Shown: positions 8,360 through 18,063, counted from the stretch's first letter. The stretch is DNA of 64,000 nt from Lacrimispora indolis DSM 755 (GCF_000526995.1 NZ_AZUI01000001.1:5808001-5872000), one strand, 5' to 3'. The notes: a model not told the origin generated them from the letters alone. Program-made: numbers and translations.

Positions 8360-8402
8360 AAATAAACCGTCAAACTTCATATCGAAATTTGACGGTTTAT
8401 TT
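8360..8402 (-). terminator. Rho-independent terminator of the glycine cleavage operon
   Basis: AAATAAACCGTCAAA and TTTGACGGTTTATTT form a perfect 15-bp stem with a 13-base loop. On the minus strand it is followed by TTG and then the intron 5' end. It lies about 90 bp after the lpdA stop. A second hairpin at 8425-8456 (ATATCGGTTC / GAACCGATAT) lies between, with its T-run on the plus strand only. Confidence 0.85.
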
Positions 8403-8489
8403 GATGACATTAACAGGAATTGTGATATCGGTTCCTTATGAAGGCAGAACCGATATATTTTTTTATCATATCTGTATTTTTAAAACTAA

Positions 8490-9902
8490 TTACCTGCGTG
8501 GCAGGGCGTGAATCGCTCCGCCAATGCATTCCTCCAGCGCTTCTCCTACCGATTCATTATAGGTGGGATGAGCCCGCATAGCTTTTAAAAGCTGCTCTGC
8601 AGTTAGCTTATTAGTAATAGCAGTTCCCATCTCACCGATCATATCCGTAGCTCTGGCGCACATCATCTGCGCTCCCAGTAATACGCCGGTCTCCTTATCT
8701 GTTACAACCTTAACAAAGCCTCTCTCTTCTTTTGTTATAAATGATTTGCTGTTGCCATGGGTTAAAAATTTTCCTGTAAGGGTCTCAATTCCCTTTTCCT
8801 TTGCTTCGTCTTCCGTGATTCCCACGCATGCAATTTCAGGATCAAAATAAACACATGACGGAACTGCCGACAGATCGATGGTCGGCTCCTTCCCATTCAT
8901 CTGCTCCACCGCACAGATGCCCTGGGAACTGGCAGCATGGGCCAGCTGAATCCCTCCGATCACATCTCCGATGGCAAACACCCCCGGCATGCTTGTTTCA
9001 AAATTATCCTTTACCACGATCCTGCTCCGGTCCATTTCCAGTGATGCCCCTTCCTCCAGCAGGCCGTCTGTATTGGGAATGCGCCCCACGGCAGAAAGCA
9101 GGTATGGCGTCTTTAAAACCTCAATTTTTTCTTTATCCTTTGCCATCTCTCCATAGGTGCAGATAAAATCCCGGCCCTCCTTTTCAATTTTCCGCACAAA
9201 TGCTTTGGTATGAATGTCAACGCCTCTTTTTTTCAAAATCAGCTTTAAATTCTGTGAGATTTCTTTATCCAGGCCAGGCAGAAGCCTGTCTTCCGCTTCC
9301 AGTAATGTAACCTTGGAACCAAAGGAAGAGAATACGGTGGCAAACTCCACTCCTATGACCCCGCCGCCTATGATCAGCAGGCTCTCCGGCACGTGATCAA
9401 GCTGAAACAGCTCATCGCTGGTCATAACTCCAGGAAGACGGATTCCTTCAATAGGCGGCAGAGAAGGCTTGGAGCCTGTTGCCAGCAGGATATGTTTTGC
9501 CTGAAGGATTTCTTCGCCTTCCTCTGTCCTGATCCTGACCCTTCCATCCTTTGTCAGTGTTCCGGTTCCCTGGATCCGCTTTACTTTATTTCCCTTAAGG
9601 AGCTGTTCCACTCCCAGTCTGAGACTTTCGGAAGTTTCATTTTTATAGGACATCACTTTGCCGTAATCATAGGTCACCTCTTTTGAAATGATTCCAAACC
9701 GTTCTCCGGACAGGACCTCCTGATACAATTTGGCAGCGTGCAGCATGGCTTTTGCGGGAACGCAGCCCCGGTTTAGGCAGGTTCCGCCCACCTCCCGTTT
9801 TTCAATAACAGCAGTCTTCATTCCCAGCTTTGCAGCCTTAATGGCCGCCACATATCCTCCGGGGCCTGCACCAATAACAAGCAGATCGTATATTTCCTCC
9901 AT
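8490..9902 (-). CDS. lpdA: Dihydrolipoyl dehydrogenase (glycine cleavage L protein)
   Basis: This 470-aa flavoprotein reoxidises the dihydrolipoyl arm of GcvH with NAD. Visible motifs are the FAD-binding GAGPGGY near residue 11, the redox disulfide TCLNRGC (Cys42 and Cys47), the NAD-binding GGGVIGVEFA near residue 180, the second FAD contact GVFAIGD, and the C-terminal HPTYNE catalytic His/Glu. It is the last gene of the gcv operon, 18 bp after lplA, which assigns it to the glycine system rather than a 2-oxoacid dehydrogenase. Confidence 0.95.
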   Translation of the reverse strand: MEEIYDLLVIGAGPGGYVAAIKAAKLGMKTAVIEKREVGGTCLNRGCVPAKAMLHAAKLYQEVLSGERFGIISKEVTYDYGKVMSYKNETSESLRLGVEQLLKGNKVKRIQGTGTLTKDGRVRIRTEEGEEILQAKHILLATGSKPSLPPIEGIRLPGVMTSDELFQLDHVPESLLIIGGGVIGVEFATVFSSFGSKVTLLEAEDRLLPGLDKEISQNLKLILKKRGVDIHTKAFVRKIEKEGRDFICTYGEMAKDKEKIEVLKTPYLLSAVGRIPNTDGLLEEGASLEMDRSRIVVKDNFETSMPGVFAIGDVIGGIQLAHAASSQGICAVEQMNGKEPTIDLSAVPSCVYFDPEIACVGITEDEAKEKGIETLTGKFLTHGNSKSFITKEERGFVKVVTDKETGVLLGAQMMCARATDMIGEMGTAITNKLTAEQLLKAMRAHPTYNESVGEALEECIGGAIHALPRR

Positions 9903-9920
9903 CCTATCCCTCCCTGGCTT

Positions 9921-10919
9921 TTATAATTCTGCAGCAGCAAAAAACTCTCTTAGGTCATTTATCATGATCGACTGGGCCTGGGTCTTTGCAGGCACCTGAT
10001 CCAGTTTATTACAGATATCCTGGTTCTCATATTTGCTTCCCTTTAAATACTTTGGGATCCGGTCCACAAGATCCGGCTCCATGGAATCCGAAAACAATTG
10101 GAGATCCTGTATGATCCCGCAGTTAACCTGGAACTGCCAGATCACATTTCCCCATACAAACCGCTTTGACAGCTCATACTGAAAATCCATGGTGCGTCCA
10201 TACAGCCAATCCCAGGAAGAAAACTTCTTTCTTCCCTGGGCCAGCGCTTCCTGGTCTAAATCCTCCTGGCTGCAGAAAACCGCCTTGCATCCATAGATTT
10301 CTTCAAATGCCTCCAAAAGCTTTTCCTTCAGCATATCAATGGTAAGGCCGGCCTGATATTCAGAAAGATTGGTTACCCTGGCCTTAACGGAATCCACTCC
10401 TTTTAATTCCAGCTTATCCTTTGAAACCTGTAAGTATTTAGAAAGCTTCTCCATATCTGCATGAACCAGCAGGGTCCCGTGATGATAGCACTTCTCCCCT
10501 CTGGTGTAAAAGGCGTTGCCGGAAAATTTCCTGCCTGATACGGTAATATCGTTTCTTCCTGATTTTTCCCCATGGATTCCCAGCTTTTTGACAGCGCGTA
10601 AGATGACCTCCAGCTGTTTATCCAGATCATAATGATCCTTATGGACAAGAAACGTAAAATTTAAATTGCCAAGATCATGGAATACGGCGCCGCCTCCTGA
10701 AAGCCGTCTTACCAGATGGCCGCCTGCCTGCTCCAAATCCAGGATCCTGCATTCCTTCCATGGGTTCTGGTTTTTGCCGATCACAACGGTATTTTCATTC
10801 TGCCATAGGTATAAGATGCAGGTATCCCGACTTACTGATTCTAATAAATACTCTTCTATGGCAAGATTTAAATACGGGTCATGACTGCTTCCGTTTACGT
10901 ATTTAATTTCCTGTATCAT
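9921..10919 (-). CDS. lplA: Lipoate-protein ligase A
   Basis: The open frame reaches 10949, but the start is set at the ATG at 10919 (MIQEIKYVNG). This ATG follows an AAGGA motif and overlaps the end of gcvPB by 17 bp, implying coupled translation. The 332-aa protein has the lipoate ligase signatures RRLSGGGAVFHDLGNLNF, the GRNDITVSGRKFSGNAF adenylate-binding segment and HHGTLLV, plus the C-terminal accessory domain. It attaches scavenged lipoate to GcvH. No lipoate synthesis genes are in the window. Confidence 0.93.
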   Translation of the reverse strand: MIQEIKYVNGSSHDPYLNLAIEEYLLESVSRDTCILYLWQNENTVVIGKNQNPWKECRILDLEQAGGHLVRRLSGGGAVFHDLGNLNFTFLVHKDHYDLDKQLEVILRAVKKLGIHGEKSGRNDITVSGRKFSGNAFYTRGEKCYHHGTLLVHADMEKLSKYLQVSKDKLELKGVDSVKARVTNLSEYQAGLTIDMLKEKLLEAFEEIYGCKAVFCSQEDLDQEALAQGRKKFSSWDWLYGRTMDFQYELSKRFVWGNVIWQFQVNCGIIQDLQLFSDSMEPDLVDRIPKYLKGSKYENQDICNKLDQVPAKTQAQSIMINDLREFFAAAEL

Positions 10920-12363
10920 CTTTATCTGTTTCCTTATCTGAAAAATCATACTTTAGTATTGGATTTCTGGCTGCCCTTACTTCATCGAGCCTGGTGACCG
11001 GAGTGTGAACAGGAGCCTGATGAAGGGTATCCGGCTGGGCTTTTGCCGTTTCATGCAAGCCGCGTAATACTGAAATCACTTCATCCAAAGTTTCTTTTGA
11101 CTCCGTTTCCGTTGGTTCCGCCATTAACGCTTCCGGTACGATGAGAGGGAAATACATGGTCGGCGGATGAATGCCATTGTCCAAAAGTCCTTTTGCTATG
11201 TCCATGGCGGATATGCCAGTTTCTTTTTTCAGCCTGGCCAGGCTCATGACAAATTCATGCATACAGGGTCCCGGATATGCCATATCATATACATCCTTTA
11301 ATTTTGCCATCATATAATTGGCATTCAGTACGGCATGCTTTGCAGCTTCCGGAACTCCTTCCTTTCCAAGCATGAATAAATACGTCATGGCTCTGACTAC
11401 GATCAGGAAATTTCCGTAAAAGTTTTTCACCTGCCCAATGCTTTGAACAGGATCTTTAAACGTATATCCGTTTTCTTCCTCTACCATGCTGCCAGGTAAA
11501 AATTCGGCCAGAAGATTCTTGCAGCCTACCGGTCCGCTTCCCGGACCTCCGCCTCCGTGAGGAGTGGAAAAGGTTTTGTGAAGATTTAAGTGGACCACAT
11601 CAAATCCCATGTCTCCCGGTCTGATTAGCCCCATGACGGCATTTAAATTTGCACCGTCATAGTAAGTCAATCCCCCGGCTTCATGAATGATTTTTGTAAT
11701 GTCCAATATATTTTTGTCAAAAAGTCCCAATGTATTGGGATTTGTCAGCATCAGTCCGGCCGTATCTTCCCCGACTGCCTTTTTTAATTCCTCCAAATCC
11801 ACTCCCCCGTCTTTAGCAGACGGAATGCTGATTACCGAAAAGCCCACCATGGATGCGCTTGCCGGATTGGTTCCATGTGCGGAGTCCGGTACGATAATTT
11901 TTGTTCTTTTTTTATCACCGCGGCTTTCGTGGTATGCTTTCATCAGCAAAAGTCCGGTAAATTCACCATGGGCTCCTGCTGCCGGCTGAAAGGTCATACG
12001 GTCCATTCCGGTGATCTCACATAAGTACTTTTCTGCCGTTTTCAGCACTTCCATACAGCCCTGTGCCGTATGCTCCGGCTGCATGGGATGAATCTGTGCA
12101 AATCCCGGAAGAGCTGCCATGCTTTCATTGATCTTGGGATTATACTTCATGGTGCAGGAACCTAAAGGATAAAAGCCGTCATTGACGCCATATGCCTTTT
12201 TCGCCGCTTCCGTATAATGCCTGCTTATATCATTTTCAGACACTTGGGGAAGGCGGAGGCTCTTTTTTCTTAAACTGCCTTCCTCCGGCAGTTTAACCGG
12301 CACATCACATTCCGGCAGAATGGTCATCGATCTTCCTTCCTGCCCTTTTTCAAATATCAGCAT
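10903..12363 (-). CDS. gcvPB: Glycine dehydrogenase (decarboxylating) subunit 2
   Basis: This 486-aa subunit carries the PLP site of the split P protein. The lysine of HLNLHKTFSTPHGGGG is the Schiff-base residue, and the preceding glycine-rich stretch and DSAHGTNPASASM are typical. With GcvPA it decarboxylates glycine and passes the aminomethyl group to GcvH. It starts 5 bp after gcvPA, with GGAGG upstream, and overlaps lplA at its end. The length is normal for the bacterial split form. Confidence 0.95.
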   Translation of the reverse strand: MLIFEKGQEGRSMTILPECDVPVKLPEEGSLRKKSLRLPQVSENDISRHYTEAAKKAYGVNDGFYPLGSCTMKYNPKINESMAALPGFAQIHPMQPEHTAQGCMEVLKTAEKYLCEITGMDRMTFQPAAGAHGEFTGLLLMKAYHESRGDKKRTKIIVPDSAHGTNPASASMVGFSVISIPSAKDGGVDLEELKKAVGEDTAGLMLTNPNTLGLFDKNILDITKIIHEAGGLTYYDGANLNAVMGLIRPGDMGFDVVHLNLHKTFSTPHGGGGPGSGPVGCKNLLAEFLPGSMVEEENGYTFKDPVQSIGQVKNFYGNFLIVVRAMTYLFMLGKEGVPEAAKHAVLNANYMMAKLKDVYDMAYPGPCMHEFVMSLARLKKETGISAMDIAKGLLDNGIHPPTMYFPLIVPEALMAEPTETESKETLDEVISVLRGLHETAKAQPDTLHQAPVHTPVTRLDEVRAARNPILKYDFSDKETDKDDTGN

Positions 12364-12367
12364 AACC

Positions 12368-13687
12368 TTACACCTCCTTTAAAATGCCAATGACACGGTC
12401 AATGTCATCTTTTGCATTCATTTCCGTACAGCACCATAAGATCTGCCCCGTTCTTTCACCGGTTAATGGATAACCGCCGAGAATTCCGTGTTCTTCCAGT
12501 GCACTCAACATCTTTTCTGCCGGAACTATTGAAGCGGTCACAAATTCGTGGAAGAATTCACCCCGGTTTACAACCGGATACCCGATTGCTTCCAGCTGGT
12601 CAGCCATGTAATGGGCCTTTGACATACACTGTATGGCTGTCTGTTTTAAGCCTTCGGCTCCCATAGCAGATAGATAAACTGCTACAGCCAATGCACAAAG
12701 GGCCTGGTTTGAGCAGATGTTGCTTAATGCTTTTTCTCTTCGGATATGCTGTTCTCTCGCCTGAAGGGTCAGGACATATCCTGTTTTACCGTTGGAATCA
12801 ACGGTTTCTCCGACGATCCTTCCCGGCAGTTTTCTGGTCAGTTCTTTTGTACATGCCATAAAACCGATATACGGCCCGCCGAATGCCAGGGGAAGTCCCA
12901 GGGGCTGCCCTTCTCCCACCGCAATATCAGCGCCGTATTCTGCCGGAGTCTTGATTACACCTAATGAAATGGGATTCACACCCATGATATACCGCGCCCC
13001 GGATTCCTTTGCTGTACTTCCGATTTCAGCTGCCGGTTCTAAGCTGCCGTAATAATTGGGATTCTGAATATAGACACATGCGGTCTGGCTGTCAATATGT
13101 TCCTTCAGAAAATCCAGATCCGTTATGCCATCTTTCTCAGGAATAACAGTCAGTTCCATCCCGTTTCCAAAGCAATAGGTCTTTATGGTCTCCATCACCT
13201 GAGGATGAACCGCTGTGGATACAAAAGCCTTGTTTTTCTTTCTGTCCCTGCACATCGCTACCGCTTCCGCCGCCGCTGCACCGCCGTCATATACGGAAGC
13301 ATTGGCCGCATCCATTCCTGTAAGCTCACAGATCATGGTCTGGTATTCAAATATGGATTGTAAAATTCCCTGGCTGATTTCCGCCTGATACGGGGTATAG
13401 GCCGTGTAAAGGGTTTCCTTGGATAACACACTTTTTACAACAGCAGGAATATAGTGCCTGTACGCCCCTGCACCCCTGAAAATGACCGGAAATACCGTAT
13501 TTTTTGCTGCAATGCCTTCCATTTTCTTACAAACTTCCATTTCAGACATACCAGGGGGAAGATTTAATCCTTCCTTTAACAGAACTTCCTGGGGAAGCTG
13601 CCTGAAAAGTTCTTCTATGCTATCAATGCCGATCGCCGACAGCATTTCTTTTCTGTCCTGATCGGTTGCCGGTACAAATGAACCCAT
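12368..13687 (-). CDS. gcvPA: Glycine dehydrogenase (decarboxylating) subunit 1
   Basis: This 439-aa protein is the N-terminal half of the split P protein. Recognisable stretches are FRGAGAYRHYIPAVV, TAYTPYQAEISQGILQ, GMDAANASVYDGGAAAAEA and the C-terminal NGKTGYVLTLQAREQHIRREKA (broken here for length: IRREKATSN in relatives, IRREKALSN here). It pairs with GcvPB. The gene is 14 bp downstream of gcvH and 5 bp upstream of gcvPB, all in one operon under the glycine riboswitch. Confidence 0.94.
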   Translation of the reverse strand: MGSFVPATDQDRKEMLSAIGIDSIEELFRQLPQEVLLKEGLNLPPGMSEMEVCKKMEGIAAKNTVFPVIFRGAGAYRHYIPAVVKSVLSKETLYTAYTPYQAEISQGILQSIFEYQTMICELTGMDAANASVYDGGAAAAEAVAMCRDRKKNKAFVSTAVHPQVMETIKTYCFGNGMELTVIPEKDGITDLDFLKEHIDSQTACVYIQNPNYYGSLEPAAEIGSTAKESGARYIMGVNPISLGVIKTPAEYGADIAVGEGQPLGLPLAFGGPYIGFMACTKELTRKLPGRIVGETVDSNGKTGYVLTLQAREQHIRREKALSNICSNQALCALAVAVYLSAMGAEGLKQTAIQCMSKAHYMADQLEAIGYPVVNRGEFFHEFVTASIVPAEKMLSALEEHGILGGYPLTGERTGQILWCCTEMNAKDDIDRVIGILKEV

Positions 13688-13700
13688 ATGCAGATCTCCT

Positions 13701-14084
13701 TTATTCCATTTCTTTTTTTACAAGTTCCTCGTATTCCTCTGGGGTTAAGAATTCTTCTTTTTCCGTAATACCGGTTATCTTTGCAAACCAGGCTTCATAA
13801 GGAGCCTCATTGATCTTTTCCGGTGAATCGAGAAGCTCTTCGTTGATTTCCGATACAACCCCTGTTACCGGGCAATATACATCTGAAACAGCTTTTACAG
13901 ACTCCACATCGGCAAATACTTCGCCGGCTGCCGTCTCGTCATCCTCTTCCGGAAGATTGACGAAAACTAGCTGCCCCAATGTCTGCTGGGCATAATCCGT
14001 AAGGCCTACCAAAGCGGTTGTTTCATCTTCAAATTTTACCCATTCATGGGTTTTTGTGTAAACCAGATTTTCTAATACCTTCAT
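13701..14084 (-). CDS. gcvH: Glycine cleavage system H protein
   Basis: The 127-aa lipoyl carrier shows the H-protein pattern: HEWV near residue 13, [19 protein letters not shown], then the lipoylation loop ESVKAVSD with the acceptor lysine at residue 64, and the acidic C-terminal helix. It shuttles the aminomethyl group between the P, T and L proteins and is the substrate of the LplA encoded in the same operon. The ribosome binding site is AAGGAG. Confidence 0.96.
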   Translation of the reverse strand: MKVLENLVYTKTHEWVKFEDETTALVGLTDYAQQTLGQLVFVNLPEEDDETAAGEVFADVESVKAVSDVYCPVTGVVSEINEELLDSPEKINEAPYEAWFAKITGITEKEEFLTPEEYEELVKKEME

Positions 14085-14110
14085 GACTGATTCTCCTTCT
14101 CCTGGATTAA

Positions 14111-15193
14111 TTATTTTGATTTTTTATAGAATGGAAGGGGCACTACTTCTGCCTCTACTTCTCTTCCTCGCACGATTACTGTTACTTTTGTACCTGTATT
14201 TATATATTCCTTATCTAAAATGGCCATGGCAGCCGGATAGCCTAAATATGGGCAATGGGTTCCTGATGTTGTAAAGCCTGCCTTTTTTCCGTTTACAAGC
14301 ACATCTTCCTGTTCCCGAATGATCCCTCTTCCTGTCACCCTTAAGCCTACCCGTTTTCTTGTAAGGGAATCCTTATCCGGCAAATGGTTCTTACCGATAA
14401 AATCCTCCTTCTGCATTTTCACGGCAAACCCGAGACCTGTTTCCACAGGATTTATCTCATCATTCATTTCATGTCCGTACAGCGGCATGCCGGCCTCCAG
14501 CCTTAAAGTGTCTCTGGCCCCCAGCCCGCAGGGCATCAGTCCGTATTCCTTACCTGCCTCCATAAGCGTTTCCCACATCGTCTCAGCATATGTATTGTCC
14601 AAATAAAGCTCAAAACCGTCTTCCCCTGTGTAACCGGTTCTGGATACCATGCATGGGATCCCTCCTACCATTCCATCAAAAACAGCATGATAGTATTTTT
14701 CAGGAATATCTGTGGTCAGTTTCATGAGTATTTCCTGTGATTTGGGACCCTGCAGGGCAATTTGTGTGATTTGATCCGAAATATCTTCAAACACCGCTTC
14801 TCCTAATTTATGTTCCAGCATCCACCGGTAATCCTTATCTTTATTGGAAGCATTTACAACGATAAAGTAATCTTCTTCTTTTTTCTTATATACGATCAGA
14901 TCATCCACTGTCCCGCCCTGGTCATTGCACATGGGGCTGTATCTTGCCTGGCCGTCCGCCATACCGGTAAAATCATTGGTCAGCAGCCGCTGCAGATTCT
15001 CAAGTGCGTCTTTTCCCTTACAGCTTATTTCTCCCATATGGGAAACATCAAAAAGCCCTGCTCCTGTTCTCACTGCCATATGCTCCTTTATGATTCCCTC
15101 TTCATACTGAATTGGAAGAAGATATCCTGCAAAGGGGACCATTTTGCCATGATATTTCAAATGCATTTCATAAAGCGGTGTTTTTCGTTCCAT
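14111..15193 (-). CDS. gcvT: Aminomethyltransferase (glycine cleavage T protein)
   Basis: This 360-aa tetrahydrofolate-dependent enzyme releases ammonia and forms 5,10-methylene-THF. Family features visible are FDVSHMGEI near residue 50, the [16 protein letters not shown] segment ([15 protein letters not shown]), [20 protein letters not shown], and the C-terminal GTHCPYLG. It is first in the gcv operon, with AAGGAGGG as ribosome binding site, directly behind the riboswitch leader. Confidence 0.95.
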   Translation of the reverse strand: MERKTPLYEMHLKYHGKMVPFAGYLLPIQYEEGIIKEHMAVRTGAGLFDVSHMGEISCKGKDALENLQRLLTNDFTGMADGQARYSPMCNDQGGTVDDLIVYKKKEEDYFIVVNASNKDKDYRWMLEHKLGEAVFEDISDQITQIALQGPKSQEILMKLTTDIPEKYYHAVFDGMVGGIPCMVSRTGYTGEDGFELYLDNTYAETMWETLMEAGKEYGLMPCGLGARDTLRLEAGMPLYGHEMNDEINPVETGLGFAVKMQKEDFIGKNHLPDKDSLTRKRVGLRVTGRGIIREQEDVLVNGKKAGFTTSGTHCPYLGYPAAMAILDKEYINTGTKVTVIVRGREVEAEVVPLPFYKKSK

Positions 15194-15308
15194 GTGTAAA
15201 CCCTCCTTAAATTTATATGATAAAGGCAGTGTCTTTTACTGCCGTCCATCCGGTTATAAAGACATCTTACTATTTTCATAATCAGGAACATCTTCCGTTT
15301 ATCTGCAC

Positions 15309-15354
15309 AAAAAAAGGCAGAGAAAAATATCCGTATAAGATATTTCTGTCTGCC
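15309..15354 (-). terminator. Leader terminator of the glycine riboswitch
   Basis: On the minus strand GGCAGA pairs with TCTGCC, extended inside by AGAAATATC against GATATTTTT, followed by seven T residues. The first arm directly abuts the GGACAGAG strand of the second aptamer, so ligand binding can compete with terminator formation. This is the arrangement of an ON switch. Confidence 0.88.
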
Positions 15355-15487
15355 TCTGTCCTTTTACCTGAAAGATTGACTTCTTCGGTACATAAATGTT
15401 CTCCAGAGTTACGTCCGAATACAATCCTTTTGCCTGAGAGTTTCTGCCTTCCCCTTCGGCGGCACAGATTTGTGCTCTCTCTCGTAT
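15354..15487 (-). ncRNA. Glycine riboswitch, tandem aptamers
   Basis: The leader has the conserved glycine aptamer pieces in two successive copies. The first has GAGAGAGCAC, GCCGAAGGGG and AAACTCTCAGGCAAAAGGA. The second has CTCTGGAGA, ACCGAAGAAG and CTTTCAGGTAAAAGGACAGAG, in which CTCTG and CAGAG form P1. The second aptamer is short in its middle stem. It sits between the promoter and gcvT on the same strand and controls glycine cleavage genes, its standard role. Confidence 0.93.
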
Positions 15488-15510
15488 TCATCATCCGTTA
15501 TTTATTATTG

Positions 15511-15539
15511 ATATTATCAGAGTATTTTGGCACTGTCAA
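15511..15539 (-). promoter_or_regulatory. Promoter of the gcv operon
   Basis: On the minus strand TTGACA (15539-15534) is separated by 17 bp from TAATAT (15516-15511), which is preceded by TG one base upstream (extended -10). It lies about 25 bp upstream of the first riboswitch helix. Confidence 0.85.
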
Positions 15540-15602
15540 TGATTTTTTACACAACCTTTCCCCATGATTCTGACAATTGCGCTGCCGGCTTTTAAAGCAT
15601 TT

Positions 15603-17729
15603 CTATCTCGCCGTAACGCTTTCCATCTTTTTATTCTCTGATATGCCGTGCTGATTCACATATTCCATAAATTTATCGCAGCTCAAGGCCCTGCTGAAAT
15701 AAAAGCCCTGATAGTAATCACAATCAAGTTCATGGAGCATTTGGACCTGCTCTTTTGTTTCAACTCCCTCCGCCACAACCTGAACCTTCATCTGTTTGCA
15801 GAGAGTAAGGATTGTCTCCACAATCTGCTGCCGCCTCCTGTCGCTGGCAATGCGGTGAACCAGGGAAGCGTCGATCTTCACAATATTTGCATGGAAATCA
15901 CACAAATACAATAAGGAACTGTGTCCCATCCCAAAATCATCAATGGAGATATCCACACCCAGCTCCCTGATTTGCTTAAGCTTGTCCCGTGTGGAATCGC
16001 CGGGATCAACTGCAGCATTTTCTGTAAGCTCAAACTCTATGCAGCCGGGCTTAAGGCCATGTTCATTGATCAGTCTCTCCACAGTTTCAATCAGCGTATC
16101 GTCATCCTTCAGCTGATTCGGGTTTAAATTGATGGAAATGGATAATCCGCCATATCCTTGATCTTGCCAACGCCGCAAATCAGACAGAGCCTTGCGGATT
16201 ACCCAAATGCCCAATTGGTTGGTAAGTCCGGCCTCATCACAGATGCTTAATACAATATGAGGCGATATGTATCCGTACACAGGATGGATCCAGCGCAGCA
16301 GGGCCTCACCTCCCATAACCTCACCGCAATAGTTCACCTTTGGCTGGTATTCCAGATACAGGCTTCTTTTACAGCCCTGGAGGCTGCTCCTGATTTCAGC
16401 CAAAAGGGTGCGGGCGAGCAAACCAACATCGTCATGGCGGGAAATGATCTTTTCCTGCCTCTTTTCCCAGGTATTTTGCAGCTCCTCTGATAAAACATGG
16501 AAGGTAGTCAGGCGGTCACGTTGCTGATTCTTTGCCTGAAGCCGGACAAAAGGGAGGTAAATCAACACAGCTGCCGTCAGGTTTATCACCTGCAGTATAA
16601 CTCCGGAAACCGATCCGGAGGCAAGTAACCCGGATAAAAAAATCGGGGTCGTCCATTCTATCGCCTGTGTGACTGGCGGCACAAAGCCCAAAAGCAGGGC
16701 AAGATATGCATTTAATCCAAGGATAACAGGTGACAAAAGGAACGGAATAAAATAATAGGAATTGAAGATGACCGGAAAACCGTAAAGCACGGTATCGTTG
16801 ATATTAAAAATACCAAGGGGTACGGAAATCTTCACAAGACGGTTATTCTCACCGGCCAGCAGAAACGCAAGCAGCAATCCCAGTGTTGCCCCAACACCTC
16901 CTAAATACACATACGTATCGTAGAATCCCTTGGTAAGAATATTCGGACCCTCAAAAGAGGTAACGACCCTGGTTGCACCGGATACTGCATCTGCTATCAT
17001 TGGTTCGCCCCGCACACCAAAGAATGACAGGATATGGGTTAAAAGGATCAGCAACACGGCGGAAACAAAGTTTGCTCCTGTCATCCATGTTTCATTTATC
17101 CTTTGCAGGAGTATCCCTGGGTATGAATTTATACCTGTAGAAACCAGCAAAACTTTTGCCCCGCTGAACACAAAAACAGTGAGAAAGGATGGCATAACGG
17201 CCAGAAAGGAGGCCTGAGTCAAAGCGCCTCCCAGATGGGGAATGACATTGGAGGGCAGGGTACGGCAGCAGAGCTTATAAAAAAAACAAAACAGATGGGA
17301 CGCAGCTATGGATACGAAAAGGGCCTTGAACATACCGGAGGAACCTGCTTCATGTGCCTGCACAATCAGATTTCTGTGTGTAAGTGCAATATAGGAGGCA
17401 AATACCGTAATCACAATGCTGACAGAGCTTACCTCACCGGACCTTACAAGTGTCATTTCCTTAGCTGCGGCATAACTGACCGCAATCAACGCCAAAAGCG
17501 CCATGATCTGAAGTGTGGCATAATGAAAGGACAGGCCGATTTCCTGCCATGCTTCCCCAAATATACCAGACATAAAGCGGTGATAGGACGGAATCGGCAA
17601 GGTAAGCAGAGCAAAAACAACCGAACCGGCCAACACCAGCGGCATCATCGACAACACCCCTCTGCGAAGGATTCGCAAAGTCTTCCTGTAAACCATTTTT
17701 GAAAACATGATGTCGAGCTTTTCTATCAT
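15603..17729 (-). CDS. PTS EIIC-like membrane domain fused to EAL c-di-GMP phosphodiesterase
   Basis: This 708-aa protein joins two parts. Residues 1-395 form a polytopic membrane domain resembling Lac/Cel-family PTS EIIC (FNINDTVLYGFPVIFN, WTTPIFLSGLLASGSV). Residues about 445-690 form an EAL domain. The EAL catalytic set is complete: Glu475 in GGEALLRW, Asn535 in INLNP, Glu570 in FELTEN, Asp597 and Asp598 in SIDDFG, Lys618 in VKID, Glu654 in AEGVE and QG at 674. It should hydrolyse c-di-GMP. The membrane part probably senses rather than transports a sugar, since no EIIA or EIIB is attached. The neighbours are chemotaxis genes. Confidence 0.9.
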   Translation of the reverse strand: MIEKLDIMFSKMVYRKTLRILRRGVLSMMPLVLAGSVVFALLTLPIPSYHRFMSGIFGEAWQEIGLSFHYATLQIMALLALIAVSYAAAKEMTLVRSGEVSSVSIVITVFASYIALTHRNLIVQAHEAGSSGMFKALFVSIAASHLFCFFYKLCCRTLPSNVIPHLGGALTQASFLAVMPSFLTVFVFSGAKVLLVSTGINSYPGILLQRINETWMTGANFVSAVLLILLTHILSFFGVRGEPMIADAVSGATRVVTSFEGPNILTKGFYDTYVYLGGVGATLGLLLAFLLAGENNRLVKISVPLGIFNINDTVLYGFPVIFNSYYFIPFLLSPVILGLNAYLALLLGFVPPVTQAIEWTTPIFLSGLLASGSVSGVILQVINLTAAVLIYLPFVRLQAKNQQRDRLTTFHVLSEELQNTWEKRQEKIISRHDDVGLLARTLLAEIRSSLQGCKRSLYLEYQPKVNYCGEVMGGEALLRWIHPVYGYISPHIVLSICDEAGLTNQLGIWVIRKALSDLRRWQDQGYGGLSISINLNPNQLKDDDTLIETVERLINEHGLKPGCIEFELTENAAVDPGDSTRDKLKQIRELGVDISIDDFGMGHSSLLYLCDFHANIVKIDASLVHRIASDRRRQQIVETILTLCKQMKVQVVAEGVETKEQVQMLHELDCDYYQGFYFSRALSCDKFMEYVNQHGISENKKMESVTAR

Positions 17730-18063
17730 ATCCGTCTACTCCTTCTCTCACGAAGATGCAAGCATCTTTTTTTCATATATACAATTTTTGTTCCTAATAT
17801 TCAATTTGATTGGATACAGCATTTTTCGTTCTGAAATTGGCACCACAATATTACGAAACCGTTCCAAAACCAATGCGGCACCTATCAACAGATAAGCACC
17901 GCATGGTTTGCAGATTTTATGCACATAATTCCCGTCCATTTGATATCCTTATTCCGGACATGGAATTCCGGCGTCAACATGCCAGGCGCCGTAAAAACCG
18001 CAGCTTCACGTGGAAAGGACTATAAATCACCGCTCATAAAGGTCATTTAAGAAGGGTTGTATT
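17730..18063. other. Intergenic region between MCP and EIIC-EAL genes
   Basis: The gap holds the 5' leader and probable promoter of the EAL gene (AT-rich TATATA around 17780) and the MCP terminator at 17868-17908. Short open frames (for example 17748-17939 minus, preceded by AAGGA) run through the terminator hairpin and are not accepted as genes. Confidence 0.5.
17868..17908 (-). terminator. Probable terminator downstream of the MCP gene
   Basis: On the minus strand AACCATGCGGTGCTTATC pairs with GATAGGTGCCGCATTGGTT, allowing G-U pairs and one bulge, over a TGTT loop and followed by TTGG. It lies about 155 bp after the MCP stop. The U-tract is weak. Confidence 0.55.

Noticed and set aside
7191..8441. 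Plus-strand ORFs across the intron
   Set aside because: They are shadows of the reverse transcriptase gene and ribozyme domains on the minus strand.
8425..8456. Second hairpin ATATCGGTTC/GAACCGATAT as the lpdA terminator
   Set aside because: Its T-run is on the plus strand, where no gene reads into it; the hairpin at 8360-8402 fits the operon orientation better.
15282..15494. 70-codon minus ORF in the gcv leader
   Set aside because: It coincides with the glycine riboswitch and leader terminator, which explain the sequence constraint.
17748..17939. 63-codon minus ORF preceded by AAGGA between MCP and EAL genes
   Set aside because: It runs through a terminator-like hairpin and has no recognisable protein features.
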